DNA of 64,000 nucleotides from contig JAKCWG010000011.1 in assembly GCA_021464415.1 (NCBI GenBank), positions 1 to 64,000 of the forward strand. Reading direction: 5' to 3'. This document shows, piece after piece, positions 11,083-24,269 of this stretch (its first letter is position 1; each line of letters opens with the position of its first letter). The translations under genes and the position numbers were made by a program. The notes below the pieces were generated by a model, which was not told the origin of the DNA, made no database searches, and was given only the letters and a program-made list of their open reading frames with translations. The stretch is from Lonicera japonica. Its lineage: Eukaryota; Streptophyta; Magnoliopsida; Dipsacales; Caprifoliaceae.

Positions 11083-13960
11083 TATGAAATATAAAGTTCC
11101 GCCCATATACATATGGTAAAACCCACTTAATTAATAAAAATTACCATATATTATATGTATGCCCTTAAAATAAGTTTTGTTTCTGCTATTAATGAGACCC
11201 ATGCTCAAAACTTGACCTTGAGCCCCCTAAACCCCCAAACCGGCCCGTCTAACACAAAATACTACCACCATTAGTTTCCCTCTCTAGAATTAAAACTTAT
11301 GTATACTATCACCACCACCAACGGCACTACCGCTCCGTTACTTTCTCTTTCTAGAAATGAAAACTCAAACCCAATACTAGAAATTAAAACTAGAACCCAA
11401 CACTATCACCGACTAACGAATTTTACAATATAATTTATTTAATTCTATACTTCTTTTATTTTATAGGGTTTTATAGTATAAATTTTTTTTATTCCTTAAT
11501 TCCATAACATAAAACTATCTTCCAACCCACCCAATGGGCGGGATATTGCAAATTTTAATAAATATGTTGCATATATTGAACGGTGTACACAAATAGAAAA
11601 TAGGGCATATAGATGTAATGTAATTGAATATTAATATCCTTAAATAAAAAAATAAAAAGATGATATATAACAAACTATTTAAAGGCATAATTGCAGAAAT
11701 TAAAAGAAATGAATATTTGAACAAGCATTTTTCTCTTCATTAATATCCGCCTGTAATGACTAGGTGCCCTTATTCTTAAAGTGGGTACCAATTTCCACAC
11801 TATAGGAACCAACTTTGTACACCATTGGTGTAAATTCTGGAGAGGTCGGAGCCTAGGTCAATTTGTCAATGTGATTCTAAAATTCCAATTTTGGACTGGC
11901 GCACAATATAATTTTCCTCTTTGATCAGTACGGCGCATATTTTTGGGAAATGTATTTTTTATCGCAAAGACTTGATTTTGATTATTTTAAACATATTCTG
12001 AAAGGAACTTCGACTTACTATTTTTTCATAAATATAATACATTAGTTTGGAACACAAACACATGATTCTAGATAGAATTTTGAGACAAAAAATATACAAA
12101 ATAAACGCTAGAATCACTTTTTGAGAGTTTTGAAACACACCTAGGTTTTGTTCTTGCCATAGAAATCCTCTTGTTCTTTCTTTCAAAGAACTAAGATTTT
12201 AAACATTCAGAGAGGTCCTGTGGGAGTGGCTTTGATTGCGGTTGAAGTTAGGTCGAGTGGAAGCGACTAATGCTATGAACGAGACTGCTGACGTTAGTAA
12301 GGGATTGTGAACGAGATCAAGAAGGAGGCGACAGTAATTCGGATAAGCGGAAAACGCTACGCCAAGTTAGTTGTGGTTGGATTCTTCAATTAAGGTATTT
12401 ACGGGATTGTTGTATAAATTGTAGTGATGTAACTGTTGTAAGTCAAAAATTATGTAATTTCGTTTTGTTTATAGTGAAGCAATCTTAGTTATAAGTCATA
12501 CACAAGTAGGGATACTTTGCTACTTCATGGTGTTGTCAATTGCTAGAAAACACAACATATAATTTTGACCGTAAAAGTGAGAAATCCTAGATTTTTAATT
12601 AATTCTGCTATCACTAATAATTTTTTTTTATTTCATAAAAATAACCTAAAATCAACCTAGACAATAGGATCCTATATTATTAACATTGATCAGGTCAAAG
12701 GGGATTGGCTCCCCAAATGGCCAGGATTAGGTTTGCAGGCCATTTTGCAATTAATGAAATTCCAGGGGCCGTTTCCTAATTTCCCCAAAATCAGACCAAA
12801 TGCAATTTAACGAATCTAAGCCTTTCGGAGTTCGGGACAGTGTGTGGGCCCAATTTGGCTGGGTCCATCAACTATTTTGACCGTATGCTGACTTGTTGGG
12901 CCATTGTGCAATTCCCAAAATATTATGGGCTAATTTGCATTGTTCAAAAGAGTTAAGGACCAGAAGGCAATTAAAGGAAAATGACAGATTAGGTTAAGGG
13001 ATAGCACTCATTTGACCGAAACTGGGCATGCGCCCCAAACAGTCCCAGTTAGTTAATATGTAATTTCTTGAAAATTGAGGATTTATGTACAAATTTGGAA
13101 AATTACACTTTATTCCTTTGAATCAGTCAGAAAATTTATAATTGCATAATTGAACCTTTCATAGGGGATTAAATGCAAATTTATACGTTACAGGAGCCAA
13201 ATTGTAATTAAGGCAAACTTTTGGGAATAAACATTTTTCAAGGTCTTAAAGACGCAAAATAGTGAAATTAAGTCATACAATGATGACTCAAACGAAATAG
13301 ACACCTTAATGGTTGGATTCTAACCAAGTATTTCTAACATCAAGTATATAGCAACCTTTTACCACTTTTACACACTGCGGTGGAAACCAAATAAGATAAA
13401 CATAGCTTTTTAGCATATGTCTTACGCGAGGAGATTGACTAATATTTAGTAATATGTGTAATGTTACATATACAAAAAGTTAACAGAAAGTTGATATACA
13501 AAATATATTTGGTAAATTTAAAATGCTGACCTACCACCAAGTTACTACATTAAAATCATTTAATTTTATATTTACTAATTTAATAACTAATAAATTATTT
13601 TGTGTATTAAGTTTTTGTGTAATTTTTATGCGTGCAACATTGTTGTTAATTATTAAGATAAAATTGAGTCATACAATGTTAACAAAATAGAAAAAGACAC
13701 CTTAACGGTTGGATTGAAAACAAAATATCAACATCAAGTCTATATCATAAGAAAATACAGACACTAAACTACAAACTCCCTCACGTCAAAGTGCGTATAT
13801 ATATAAGGCCTGGCCAGACCAACCGTGACCCATAAAACAGGAGATTTAATTAGACAAACCTCCTACCCCTAATTTATCAACACCTACCCTTTTCACTACA
13901 AAATTAATAATAATACCCGCTTTTTTTATTATTTATTTTATACGAGTAATAATAAATATG
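11083..13960. other. Unclassified AT-rich intergenic DNA
   Basis: No coding region or recognisable element. Part of it (about 12690-13250) has a retroelement-like feel (AATTCCAGGGGCCG, GACCAAATGCAATTTAACG) but no terminal motif or target duplication was found. A short duplication is listed separately. Short open frames at 11515-11724 and 11959-12186 (minus) show no domain. Confidence 0.5.
13250..13756 (+). repeat. Direct duplication, two ~100-bp copies about 405 bp apart
   Basis: The segment containing AGTCATACAATG, GACACCTTAA(t/c)GGTTGGATT and CATCAAGT(a/c)TATA occurs at about 13257-13352 and again at about 13662-13750. The spacer is AT-rich without domains. It could be the ends of a decayed element or a local duplication. 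Confidence 0.65.
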
Positions 13961-13964
13961 GAGT

Positions 13965-14050
13965 GGTTCTCGTTCTTGGGTGAGAGAAAAGAGGATGAGA
14001 ATTGAACCGTGGCGCCATATATTTAACCAATTGAGATAAAGCAGAGATCT
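13965..14050 (-). repeat. Possible SINE head (tRNA-like promoter boxes)
   Basis: On the minus strand, ATCTCAATTGGTTAAATA resembles a Pol III A box and GGTTCAATTCTCATCC a B box, with spacing near that of plant tRNA-derived SINEs. It lacks a tRNA cloverleaf, so I do not call a tRNA gene. The 3' tail was not delimited. Confidence 0.45.
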
Positions 14051-14221
14051 TAAGAGTTGTATATTATTTTGGCAAAATTTATAACTCCCACTTGGTAATT
14101 TTATAATTGAACCTCTTAACTTAAATTATAAGAGACTTATAGCATACATTTACAATTTAAGATACTTGCAGAAACGAACCAAACGAGAACTTGGAGTTAT
14201 TTTTACTTTTAAAAGTACAAT

Positions 14222-14560
14222 TTTTTTTTAGTGTTTTCCCCTTTGTTTATGTATGAGCACATATGCCCCTTGATATTATGGTTTTATGATTATGTATAAC
14301 CTAAATTAGTTGGACTTCTAATTATTTAACTTATAAAAGTTTTTGTTAGAATCATAGTTTACGTTGATAGAGACAAGTACGAATAAAAGTTAGTTTTTTT
14401 TTCGTTAATAAGTGCTTTTCTATCTTTTTCTATAGACTAATATGCTCCTTAGTTTTACAATTTCATGATTATCTATTGACCTAAAATAATTAGACTTTTT
14501 ATTGTTTAACTTCTAAGAGTCCATGTTAGAATCAAATCCACATTGATAAAAGCTTCTTAT
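14222..14560 (+). repeat. Diverged tandem duplication, period about 180 bp
   Basis: GATTATGTATAACCTAAAT... at about 14288 is repeated as GATTATCTATTGACCTAAAA at about 14467. Both are followed by a TTAGAATCA(t/a)A word and preceded by a T-run and a TATGC(c/t)CCTT word. The copies are diverged. Confidence 0.6.
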
Positions 14561-14574
14561 TATTTAACTATCAA

Positions 14575-14750
14575 TTTCCCGTTGGCATCTTCCCTATTCT
14601 TGTAATAAGGAAATCATGTGTTTGACCCGTGCATGAACGTTGTTGTCGAACCATTTGTTGCTCTACTATTATTGTGGCGGTTGTGGATATGTGGATTCAT
14701 AGATGTTTTGTAAAATTACCGCTTTATATCAAAAAAAAAAAAAGGAAAAA
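14575..14750 (+). repeat. SINE-like unit with poly(A) tail
   Basis: CCCGTTGGCATCTTCCC (A-box-like) and GTGTTTGACCCGTGCATG (B-box-like) are followed about 100 bases later by TATATC and a run of thirteen A at about 14730-14742. A related copy lies at 15345-15515. The order fits a tRNA-derived plant SINE, though no target duplication was identified. Confidence 0.45.
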
Positions 14751-15344
14751 GGTTGATAGAGATCATTCGAGAATGAATATTTAACTATTTCAAATTTGGA
14801 GGTCAGTTGTGTCAACGGGATTAGAGCCATACCTATTTCAATTTTATTGTAATACTTCTAAATTTTAGACTTTCTATTTCATATTCTTTGCATGAATATA
14901 ATTTAATTTTATGAATTTTTGAATTAAATAAACATGAATTTGAAATATTATAATAGTAGTTCTTCTATTTAAAGAAAATTATTTAAAATAAATTTACTCA
15001 TATTAGCACGATTTGAGATAAAAAAAATTTTGTTGGCTTGGTGTTGAATAAAATTCTCTTTTTAATTTTTATTTTAACTTAAATTCTACTATTTATTTTT
15101 AGAGTACAATTCAGAGCTAGCACTGTAGATTGACAATGACAGGTAACTTTTTAATTGTATTGTTATGGATGGCTCAAAGAAATCCTACGGTGAAAAGTTG
15201 CTGGATATAATAAATTTTTTTTTTACCTTATATTTTTTTTCTTTTAGCCTATAGTCCCAAACTCCCAGTGGTAAGAAAAAACCACCTAGGGTGCATCCCA
15301 CTCTATGTCCTTTTAAACTTATTTCTTCTTAGCCAACGGCGGCC

Positions 15345-15515
15345 TTATACCCCATTGGCATTCTCCCTTTCATCATAATAAAGAGGTCCTGGATTTAACT
15401 TACATGAACATAGTTGTCGAACTTTTCGTTGGTCTATCCTTACTGTGGTGTGTAGTGTATGTCCACCCATTATGGTTTCGTCGGTTTCTCCCCCTCTCAA
15501 AATTTGGAAAGAAAA
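15345..15515 (+). repeat. Second copy of the SINE-like unit
   Basis: CCCCATTGGCATTCTCCC, CCTGGATTTAACTTACATGAA and GTTGTCGAACTTTTCGTTGG parallel the unit at 14575-14750 word for word with substitutions. The tail is not a clean poly(A). Short open frames here have no domain. Confidence 0.45.
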
Positions 15516-15906
15516 TATCCATTTCACTTGAATTTTAATAAGGCTCGCCGTTGGATGGGAACAATAAGATTAGCAATTGATGATTTTTATTTATATTGTA
15601 TTTGATTTTAGTGGAGTTCGAACTTTAGTACAACGTTTATTGGGAAAAAAAATTCTTTAAAAAGTATTAATTAATTAATTAAGAAATGAGACTGTAAAAT
15701 TGTTATCAAATGGAAATTTTGGTTTAGATAAGAGATTTTGATAGATCTAAGTGATTCATGACTCCCTGTGTGAAATACCATACACTTAATCACTTGAGCC
15801 AAAACCCAAATATGACACATAAGAGGATTTGAATTCCCAGTGATTAAATTTATATATCTTTGAGTTCACCTTCGTTCAAAACGTCAGGCTCGACTGAAAG
15901 CTCTAT
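15516..15906. other. Intergenic stretch before the solo LTR
   Basis: No gene is visible. On the minus strand, about 15740-15830 contains GGCTCAAGTGATTAAG and GAGTCATGAATCAC, which could be weak Pol III box remnants. The end of the stretch is the target duplication TCTAT at 15902-15906. Confidence 0.4.
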
Positions 15907-18900
15907 TGTGACGCCCCAAATCCCGTTTAGAGGTTTTCACCTCCGGGATCGGTTTGTCATGGGTGCCGTATGTTGACGGCGGGTGAAATTAAATTTTTCA
16001 AATTAATCATAAGTTAAAAATATATATATATATATATATATTGTTCTAAAAATTACTCATTTTATAAAATGGTATGAGTAAGATAAATAAATAAAATAAA
16101 ATAAACACCAGAATGTGTATCTTAGATTTTTTAAAAACATTTGACATGATCTCCTATGTTTTACCAATATCCAAAACCTGTATAAGTACTCTATCATATC
16201 AGTTCTCGAATAAAACTCAACCACAATCTTCATAACAAATAATAAAGTCTACTACATCAATGTAGTTCTCAAAAATAGTAATTAATCAGCTACAATTTGT
16301 TATAATTAATATTATATCGCCTCTTCAATTACATAAACCAATTATTAAACAATATTTACTTAATACAAATAGACTGAACTTAAAGTTAAACATAAAAGTC
16401 AAGTTGTCCCTCCAAGGGAGACTAACACGGTTTCAAGGTCATAAGAGGTAACTAAATTTTAATGCGCGCCAACCCTAGAGAGTGTACTTGCAAAACTGTT
16501 TTGGAAAATGGGAGTAAACCAAACACAGGTTCAATGGAAACTATATAGGTTTTTCTATAAAAATACAACTAGTCAGGCACACACCACGTGCAATATCGAA
16601 AATAATATAAAACCATGAGATGCATACAATTTACTCTTTATATGTATACCATATACATATATATATATATATATATATAGTACTATATCAAAATACTATG
16701 AAACCACGTATAGAAGTTAGTGATAGATACTATGCACAACACATGATATTCCCCCCTATAGGAAATTAGTATACGTAAACCATATTCGTAAAATATAATC
16801 CAAATCCAACCAAGGATAATAAACAAGTATACGCACCCATATTTCTACCATACGATATGTCCTCCCATAGGACTCATATCTCATTTTCCATGGCTAGAAC
16901 CATGAGGCAGGAGAGCCTGAAAGTATAATCGTCCTCCAAGGACGTATAGTCGACCATCGAGGATTTAAATTTACTGTGCACAGTTGATAGCCCCCATGGC
17001 TCGGATATTTCCGCTCCCATAACGAGGACCCCCTACAACGATCCACCTAGTGGTAAGCACCCAAGGCTAGTAACTCATGTAGCCACACAGGCTATGTCCC
17101 CCAAGGACAAATGTATCATATAGCCACCAAGGCTAAGATAATAAGGGTAACTAACTAAATGATACAATATCGTGCCAAATCATAAAAATATATAAATCTC
17201 AAACCAATTGAAATATTAAGTATATACGTGTCAAAAGCTACCCATTAGCTATATAGAATTATACGTACACGAGATATATATATATCAAAAGAAAGGAATG
17301 CGTAAATATACTTATGCATTTCAACTGGGTTGAAAAATCCATCAACGACAATAATATAGCAATTTAAAGAAATATATCCATATATCTCATAGGATGCTCA
17401 CACCCTATAATATCAATAATCCCACCTTAATTAACACAACTAGCTCATGATTTAAATCTCATAATTTATCTCTTTGCCATTAGTTCTATTACTATAAGAG
17501 ACTTATATAAGACAATTATCTTATATATATATATATAATGTTTTCGGTGTATATACGCCAAGTGTATATCAAATAACCATAAAACATTCAAGATTATAAC
17601 ACCCATATCACAACGATGTCCATGAGTCACATACATTTATCCCACCAAGTATTTTTGTACAAAACTCCATGGAAGGTCTCATTAGTTGTAATCCTTTTGG
17701 TGGGATTTTTACTCAATAGTTACTACAAATTTCCTAATGCCTAGTGTAGCTCTTGGACATCACTCCCATATGAGTAATAGTGAAGTTGTACAAGAAACCA
17801 CAATTTTGCTTGTATAATTTGTTTAGTAGAATCTAGCAAGCATTTTGCTGAAAAGTGGATTTAGCCGAATCTTTAACGTTTGTCAACAAGTGGCATATGT
17901 ACTCTATAACATCATATTCACACAATATATGTAGAGGTATTCATGTATCAGACCCATCATATAAGTCATTTCTAGCTATACGCAATTTCTAGTTAAACCC
18001 ACTTGCGTATAGATGGGTTTTTACCAAATCTTTACAAATGTCAACAATTGGCATATGTATATCACCTCCATCCTATTCAAATGGTTTATAGTTTATTTCT
18101 AGTACTAAATAATCACAAATTTTCAGAATTTATACCACTTATACTAAGCATGTGCATTTTCTTAAAAACTAGTAACAACAGTTATTGAATTGGGGGTTTT
18201 TAGTCCAAATTATAAATTGGGCGTGCACAAACTGAATTGATTGTTGTAGTAGGTTATATTCAACATAAATAACAATATTGTATTATCAATTATAGGTTAA
18301 GAACACCCAAACCCAATGCATGCAACACAAACCCTAGGTTCTTAGCAAAAACCATAATATTTAGTCAAATTTCTACATGCAACAAATAGTAGTAATAAAA
18401 ACAAATTTATACTATTGTTCCCACCTGAAATTGAAACTTTAACATGATTTTGAGATGGTTGATGATGAACTAGGTGGCTGGAATACACACTCCTCCAAGA
18501 ATCCTTAAGCTCCTCCAAGTGAACAAGGTGAAGAAGATGATGGAGATGAAGAATAATGCTAATTTCTTGCTAAATCATGTACCCATGGTGAAAACTCTCT
18601 CAAATCTCCCCTAAATCCCAACACTTTCTCACTCTAGAGTTCTGAATTGGTTAGGTCCATAGAATGATCGAGATTTGGGAGTTTTGGGGTGTAAATGAGA
18701 CAAAAATCGGGTCAAATGATTAAAAAACGGGTCAAACCCGAGTAGACAAATGTTTTGGCGCACTGTTTGTCTTTTGGGCATAACTTTATGCTCGTAACTC
18801 CGATTTAGATGATCTTTATATTAACGGAAAGAGGACTCGAAGATCTACAACTTTTATCTTTAGAGTATCCCCAAATTCTGAGCAGAAAAATAGAAGTAAT

Positions 18901-19522
18901 TCATTGAAGACAGAAGTCTGCCAAATCACTATAGATTCGGATATGAGCAGATTGGTTAATTGTCTTACTTCGCGCTCAATTATGACCCGTAAGGAGCTAG
19001 AATTGGGTTTTGGTCAAAACATAGAAGTTATAGAATGAATCAAAATATAACTAGTGGCGCAAACAGAGAGTCATTTGGACATTATATGAGGAAGTTATAA
19101 ACCCTTAAAGTTGGCCAAAAATTCATTTCACTATAAACACAATTATCACCGTTAGCCGACCAAATTCAACCATGGCCGTTTGAAATGCGTTTCAACAATG
19201 CACGCATATGTAATATGATTAATATGACTTGAGGGTAGTGTTCGGCTTATCAAAATATGTCCGGAACCAAATTCGAGTATCCAAAGCTATGTTTAAGGGT
19301 AAAATAGAACTAAGGGGCGATTAACACCTAGAATTCGATAAGGACCACTCGAGTAGCAAAATGATTATCCATCCATATTTAATTAAGATATTGAAACATG
19401 CTTGAGGTGTGGAAACCATATAATTCTACTCGAGACCAAAAATTACTATCCAAAGCGAAGTTATTCGATGAATCAAGCTTATGAAGGAAAATTAATGAGC
19501 AAACTAAACGCGAGGTGTTACA
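15907..19522 (-). mobile_element. Solo LTR, TGTGACGCCCC gypsy family
   Basis: Starts TGTGACGCCCCAAATCCC and ends GCGAGGTGTTACA, bounded by the target duplication TCTAT (15902-15906 and 19523-19527). At 3616 bp it is long for an LTR, as in Tekay/Del chromoviruses. Comparison with the PBS-linked LTR at 63042 puts its coding orientation on the minus strand. It carries (AT)n runs at 16021-16042 and 16656-16679, repeated CCCCCAAGG/GGCTA words at about 16860-17110, and the conserved module near 18775-18950. No internal region follows, so it is a recombination remnant. Confidence 0.9.
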
Positions 19523-19684
19523 TCTATAGATTGAGTTCTGGCAGGTAGAAAATCCATGTTGGCCAGTTGTTAGTAGCCCATGGAGTAATGGAGGTGTATG
19601 AAAATTGTGCTGTATTTTTTTATTTGTAATTGGTAAGTATTAATAAGTGGACCAACAAAATACACTATTTTTCATTTTTTTTTT

Positions 19685-21530
19685 CATTTTCTTTGAAAGG
19701 CCATGACTTTCTCATTCGATGTCCAAATGAGTTTCCGTTTGAACCTTCGGATGGTCTTATTTTTCCTTCTACAACTTTCGTGTTTTGACCAAAACCCAAT
19801 TCTAGATCCTTATGGGTTATAACTGAGCGCAAAGTTAGCCACATAACCCAATCTATTTGTATTGCATTATCTTGCAGATTGCTGTCTTCAATGAATTTTT
19901 AGTCTTATTTTGTTCAGAATTTGGAGAAACTTTAAAGATCAAAGATGTAAATCTTCGAGTTCTCTTTCGATTGATATAAAGATCATCCAAATCAGAGTTC
20001 CGAGTGAAAAGTTATGCCTAAAATATGAATAGCGCAGCAAAAACTTTTGGTCTATCCGATTTGACCTGACCTAACTCGTTTTGACCCATTTTCACTTGGC
20101 ATATGTATATCGGATACATCATATGTATAAAATAATTGTCTTAATAGGTCTATTTACGTAATATAACTAATGGTAAAAAGATAATTTGTGAGATTTAAGT
20201 CATGAGCTATTTATGTTAATTAAGTTGGGATTATTGTTATTATATATAATGTGGGTATTCTATGCGATATATGGATAGCTTTACTTGAAACTATTATATT
20301 ATTTTGTTAATGGATTTTTTAACCTAATCTGTGTACATAAGTATATTTATGCATTCTAGTCTTTCTATACATATTTGGTATATGTATAGTTCCATATAGC
20401 TAATGGTTAGCTTTTGACGCATATATACTTGCATGTCAATTGGTTTGAGATTTATATAGTTTCATGATATGGCGCCATATTGTACCATTTGGTTAGTTAC
20501 CTTTACCATCGTAACCTTGGTGGCTACATGACATATTAATCTTTGGGGGACATAGTGCGCCTGTGTGGCTACATGAGTTACATTGCCTTGGGAGTAAATC
20601 ACTAGGTGGACCGTAATAAGGGGTCCCCGCTATGGGAGAGGAGATACCCGAGCCACAGGAGCTATAAACTGTGCACAGTAAATTTAAATATTAGATGGTT
20701 GATTATACATCCTTAGAGGACAATTTTATTTATAGGCCCTCTTGCCTCATGGTTCTAGCCATGGAAAGTGAGATATGAGTCATATCATAGGTCATATCGT
20801 ATGGTAGAAATATGGGTACCTATACTTTTTTTATTATCCCTTGGATGAATTTGGATTATATTTTACGTACATGATTTACCTATACTAATTTCCTTTGTGG
20901 GGGAGATATCATGTGTTGTACGTAATGTGTACCACTAGTGTCGATATATGGTTTCATGGTATTTTATTATATTACTATATTTATAATTTTCACTGAGCCC
21001 ACGTTTGGCTCACTCTCATTTTTAGAAACAGATTTGCAGGTACACTTTCTAGGTTGGCATGCATTAGAATTTAGTTACCTCTGATAGCACTGGAACTTTG
21101 TTAGTTTTCCTTGGAGGGACGACTTGATTTATATGTGTAACTTTAAGTTGATTCCATTTGTATTAAGTAAATATTATTTAATAATTAGTTTATGTAATTG
21201 AAGAGGTGATGTAATATTAATTATGGTAAATTATAATTGATTATTTATTCTTTCGAGAACTACATTGATGTAGTATACTCGATTCTTTGTTATGAAAATT
21301 ATGATTGAGTTTTATTCGAAAAATGATTTGACGGAATGTCACTTATACATGTCTTGGATATTGATAAAACAAAAGATACCATGCCGATTTTTTGTAAAAT
21401 ATAAAATGCACCTTCTTATCTTTTTAATGATTAATTCGTAAAATGTTAATATCACCCACCGTCAACGTACGGCACCCGTGACACATCAGATCCAAAGGTG
21501 AAAACCTCTATATGGGACTTGGGCGTCACA
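19685..21530 (+). mobile_element. LTR fragment of the same family, opposite orientation, truncated
   Basis: Read inverted, this matches the 15907-19522 LTR: the right end GGGCGTCACA at 21530 is the complement of the TGTGACGCCC start, and the CCGGTACC-poor body with GGTGGCTACATG words near 20520 mirrors the 16980-17110 region. The other LTR end is missing, lost near 19685. It stands head to head with the solo LTR, about 160 bp away. Confidence 0.8.
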
Positions 21531-21539
21531 TCATGACTT

Positions 21540-23330
21540 GTCACAACATGTTAAATAAGCCAACCACCACATCCTCCTCCTCCTTGACCTAATACTGGTA
21601 CTAGACGAAAATATATATATATATATATATGTATCATATAAGCAGCTCATCTTACCATGGGTTAGTGCACTAGTAACAGGATTTAATAGGCACCCCATCT
21701 TACTGTGGGCCAGCAAAAAATATATATATATAATTCATGCATTTCTATACTGGTGCCGATATGTCCCAATAAAACGTCTGTCGTCATTCATATCCTGGTA
21801 GTAGTTGTGCTCGGGAAATTTTTTATATAACTAACATATGTATCCCATGTGATCTAAATAATGCCACGTAATTGATATAGGTTATCACATGCTTAAATAA
21901 TTATAAAGTTTACTTATAATACATTTCATGGATTAATTAATTTGCTGCTCTAAGGCTAAATTTTTGTAGAATATCACTTTTCTGTTATAACCATATTATT
22001 ATACGGAAAAGGGTTGACAATAAAACCATTAATAATAATGAAACATAATCCAAAATCTCATGAATTATACTTGTCTTAGTCAAAATTTTCCAATTTCTAC
22101 AGTTTAGCAAAAACTAGTAAGATGAGTAATAATAGACCCACTAATAACCTTATCGAACGCCTCATGTACGTTTAACCTCAAGCTTAAGTATGATTCTAAG
22201 ATGATTAACATTCTGGAATTTCGGTACTAAAATTTCAAAACAACCTATGAATACCAACATGCATTACAATCAACCCTTAATTCCATCATAAAAAACACAT
22301 ATAATAACTAACAACATGCTCAGATTATATAGATCAAACATAAACCACACGCATGCAAAGTAAAATATGATTTTGGTACCGATAATCTAGTATTACTAGT
22401 CATGCATCAATCTCCAAGCAAAGAATGAAAAAGGAGGGAAAGTTCTCACCTTAAGCAACTTTGGACATAAATGGAAGGCCCCAAGTCAAGCACCTACATC
22501 AACCAAATAAAAGAATAAACCCCGGAATTTGATTCGCCATGCGAAAAGCTAGTAAAATCCAAGATTTCGGGTCAAAGTTTGAAGATTTAAGTCACCATGT
22601 ATGAATTTCTCTCAAGGTTTCTCTTCTATATCCCTCTCTACATAGCATATGCTCTGTTTTGGTAGGAAATGAGATAAAAATGGTTGAAATAAAACAAGAG
22701 TTTGGTTAAAAAAATGAGTTGACTTGGTTAAACCCGATTGACCAAATGTGTTATGTGCACTACTCGTAATTTAGCCATTTCTCTTTGGTCGGAACTCCAA
22801 TTGGGATGATATTTATATCAATGAAAAGTTAATTTAATGCTCTATAACTTTTCTAAATGACGTTTCACCGAATTATAAATAGATTAATACCATATTTTCA
22901 TCAAAGACAGTGCTTTGCCGAAATTGTGCAGAATCTGATATAAGGTGATTTTTGCTAATTGGTTTACTTTGCGTTCAGTTTTGGCAAACGAGAAGCGGTA
23001 ATTGGCCTTCAGTCAAAATACAAAAGTTGTAGAAGGAAATAATATGAAACTATTGTAGTTTAATTAAGAATGGAATTTGGATAATTAATGAAGATAATGA
23101 AGAAGTTATGAGTCTCCAAAGTTGACTGAAATCCAACCAACGAGTAAATATTCCGGGTTAAAAAAAATGCTTCCGAAATACTTAATTTAAGTCTAAAAGT
23201 GACGAAAGTTTTCATAATAGTCCTAAATATATAATAAGACACGATGGACAAGACATAACTCAATTAGTATATTTCTAGGTCGATGAGTTAAAATTTCAAG
23301 ATTATGCTAGATTAACCGAAAAAAATAATA
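21540..23330 (-). mobile_element. Tekay-family LTR fragment, both ends lost
   Basis: CTCCTCCTCCTTGACCTAAT then ACTGGTACTAGACG near 21575-21605, and the ATTTAGCCATTTCTCTTTGG module near 22765, match the LTR at 4951-7799 and those of the 39947-56768 element in order. Neither the TGTAACAACC start nor the TGTTACA end is present. It abuts the preceding LTR fragment within 10 bp. An (AT)n run lies at 21610-21630. Confidence 0.75.
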
Positions 23331-24269
23331 ATAAAGGAAAAGTATCACCCAATTAACAATGAATACATTTGACAAAATATTAAATAACAAACACATATCT
23401 AAGAGGAGATTTCGTAAAATGTCCCATACATAAAAGTTGCCATGTTTATCTTAGGTTTACATATATACACACAACATATCCGAATCATATCAAAAATTAA
23501 TTCTACTAGGTTAATGTGTGTGAGGCTAGGCACAAAGAAATAATAATGCAAACACTTGCTAAATTGATCTAGATAACTTTCTGCAAGTGAAATGCTATGA
23601 ACAATAACATTGTCACCTTGCCCTCTATAATTGAATGAGCCAAATATTGAATTTTTTTATACCTTTTTAAGTGGCTCAACATGCATATGGACTTGATTCT
23701 AATTATCTAGAATTGTTGGTATTTGAGTTTTAATCATGAAATTAGATAATATATTTGTTTCTAGTGCATTTTATCCCTTTTATTAATTAGAAATGACCAT
23801 ATGCAAATTTGGAGCCAACCCCCCCTCCCCCCCCCCCCCCCCCCCCCGCGCGCGTAAACAAATTGAGTTTGAGAATTGAATCCAATGAAAATCTCAAGCC
23901 CAAGCATGAATGGAGTGTATTACAAAGTTCAAGAGAATCCAATAGAGAAATCCCAATCAAAGAATCACTCAATGGAATCAAACTAAGAAACTTTCGGGTG
24001 AAGATGATATTTATCACATGCACAATGTGTTTGTTCAAGTCAATTTTGGTATTTAAATTTGAAAAAATCTTCTGACACGTGATTTGTAGAACATTTCGTT
24101 AGCGGTATATAGTTAAAAATATTGCATCAATCAAAGTTTAGAGCAAAAAGTCATGGCTAAAATACAAAAGTAGCGCATGGAAAAGTTAAAAATCAAAAAT
24201 TGATTTTGATCTTCGTTTTTACCTGTTTTCGCAATTTTGCTATGGTTCAACCCGTTTCTAAAAGGATTG
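23331..24269. other. Unclassified DNA with exon-like block and poly(C)
   Basis: Contains an exon-like block at about 23550-23640 (minus strand) that resembles blocks at 26760 and 27748, then a C homopolymer. The 88-codon frame at 23809 translates through the C run as polyproline and is not a credible gene. About 24100-24260 has LTR-like words (AAAAAGTCATGGCTAAAAT). Confidence 0.45.
23819..23854 (+). repeat. C-homopolymer tract followed by (GC)n
   Basis: Seven C, one T, then 21 C at 23827-23847, then alternating GC to about 23854. The complementary strand is a G run with quadruplex potential. Its length may vary or be affected by assembly. Confidence 0.9.

Noticed and set aside
13965..14050. 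A true tRNA gene
   Set aside because: Pol III box-like words are present but no cloverleaf can be folded; a SINE head is more likely.
23809..24075. 88-codon frame starting in the poly(C) tract, and its minus-strand counterpart
   Set aside because: The polyproline or polyglycine run comes from the homopolymer; the rest has no recognisable domain.
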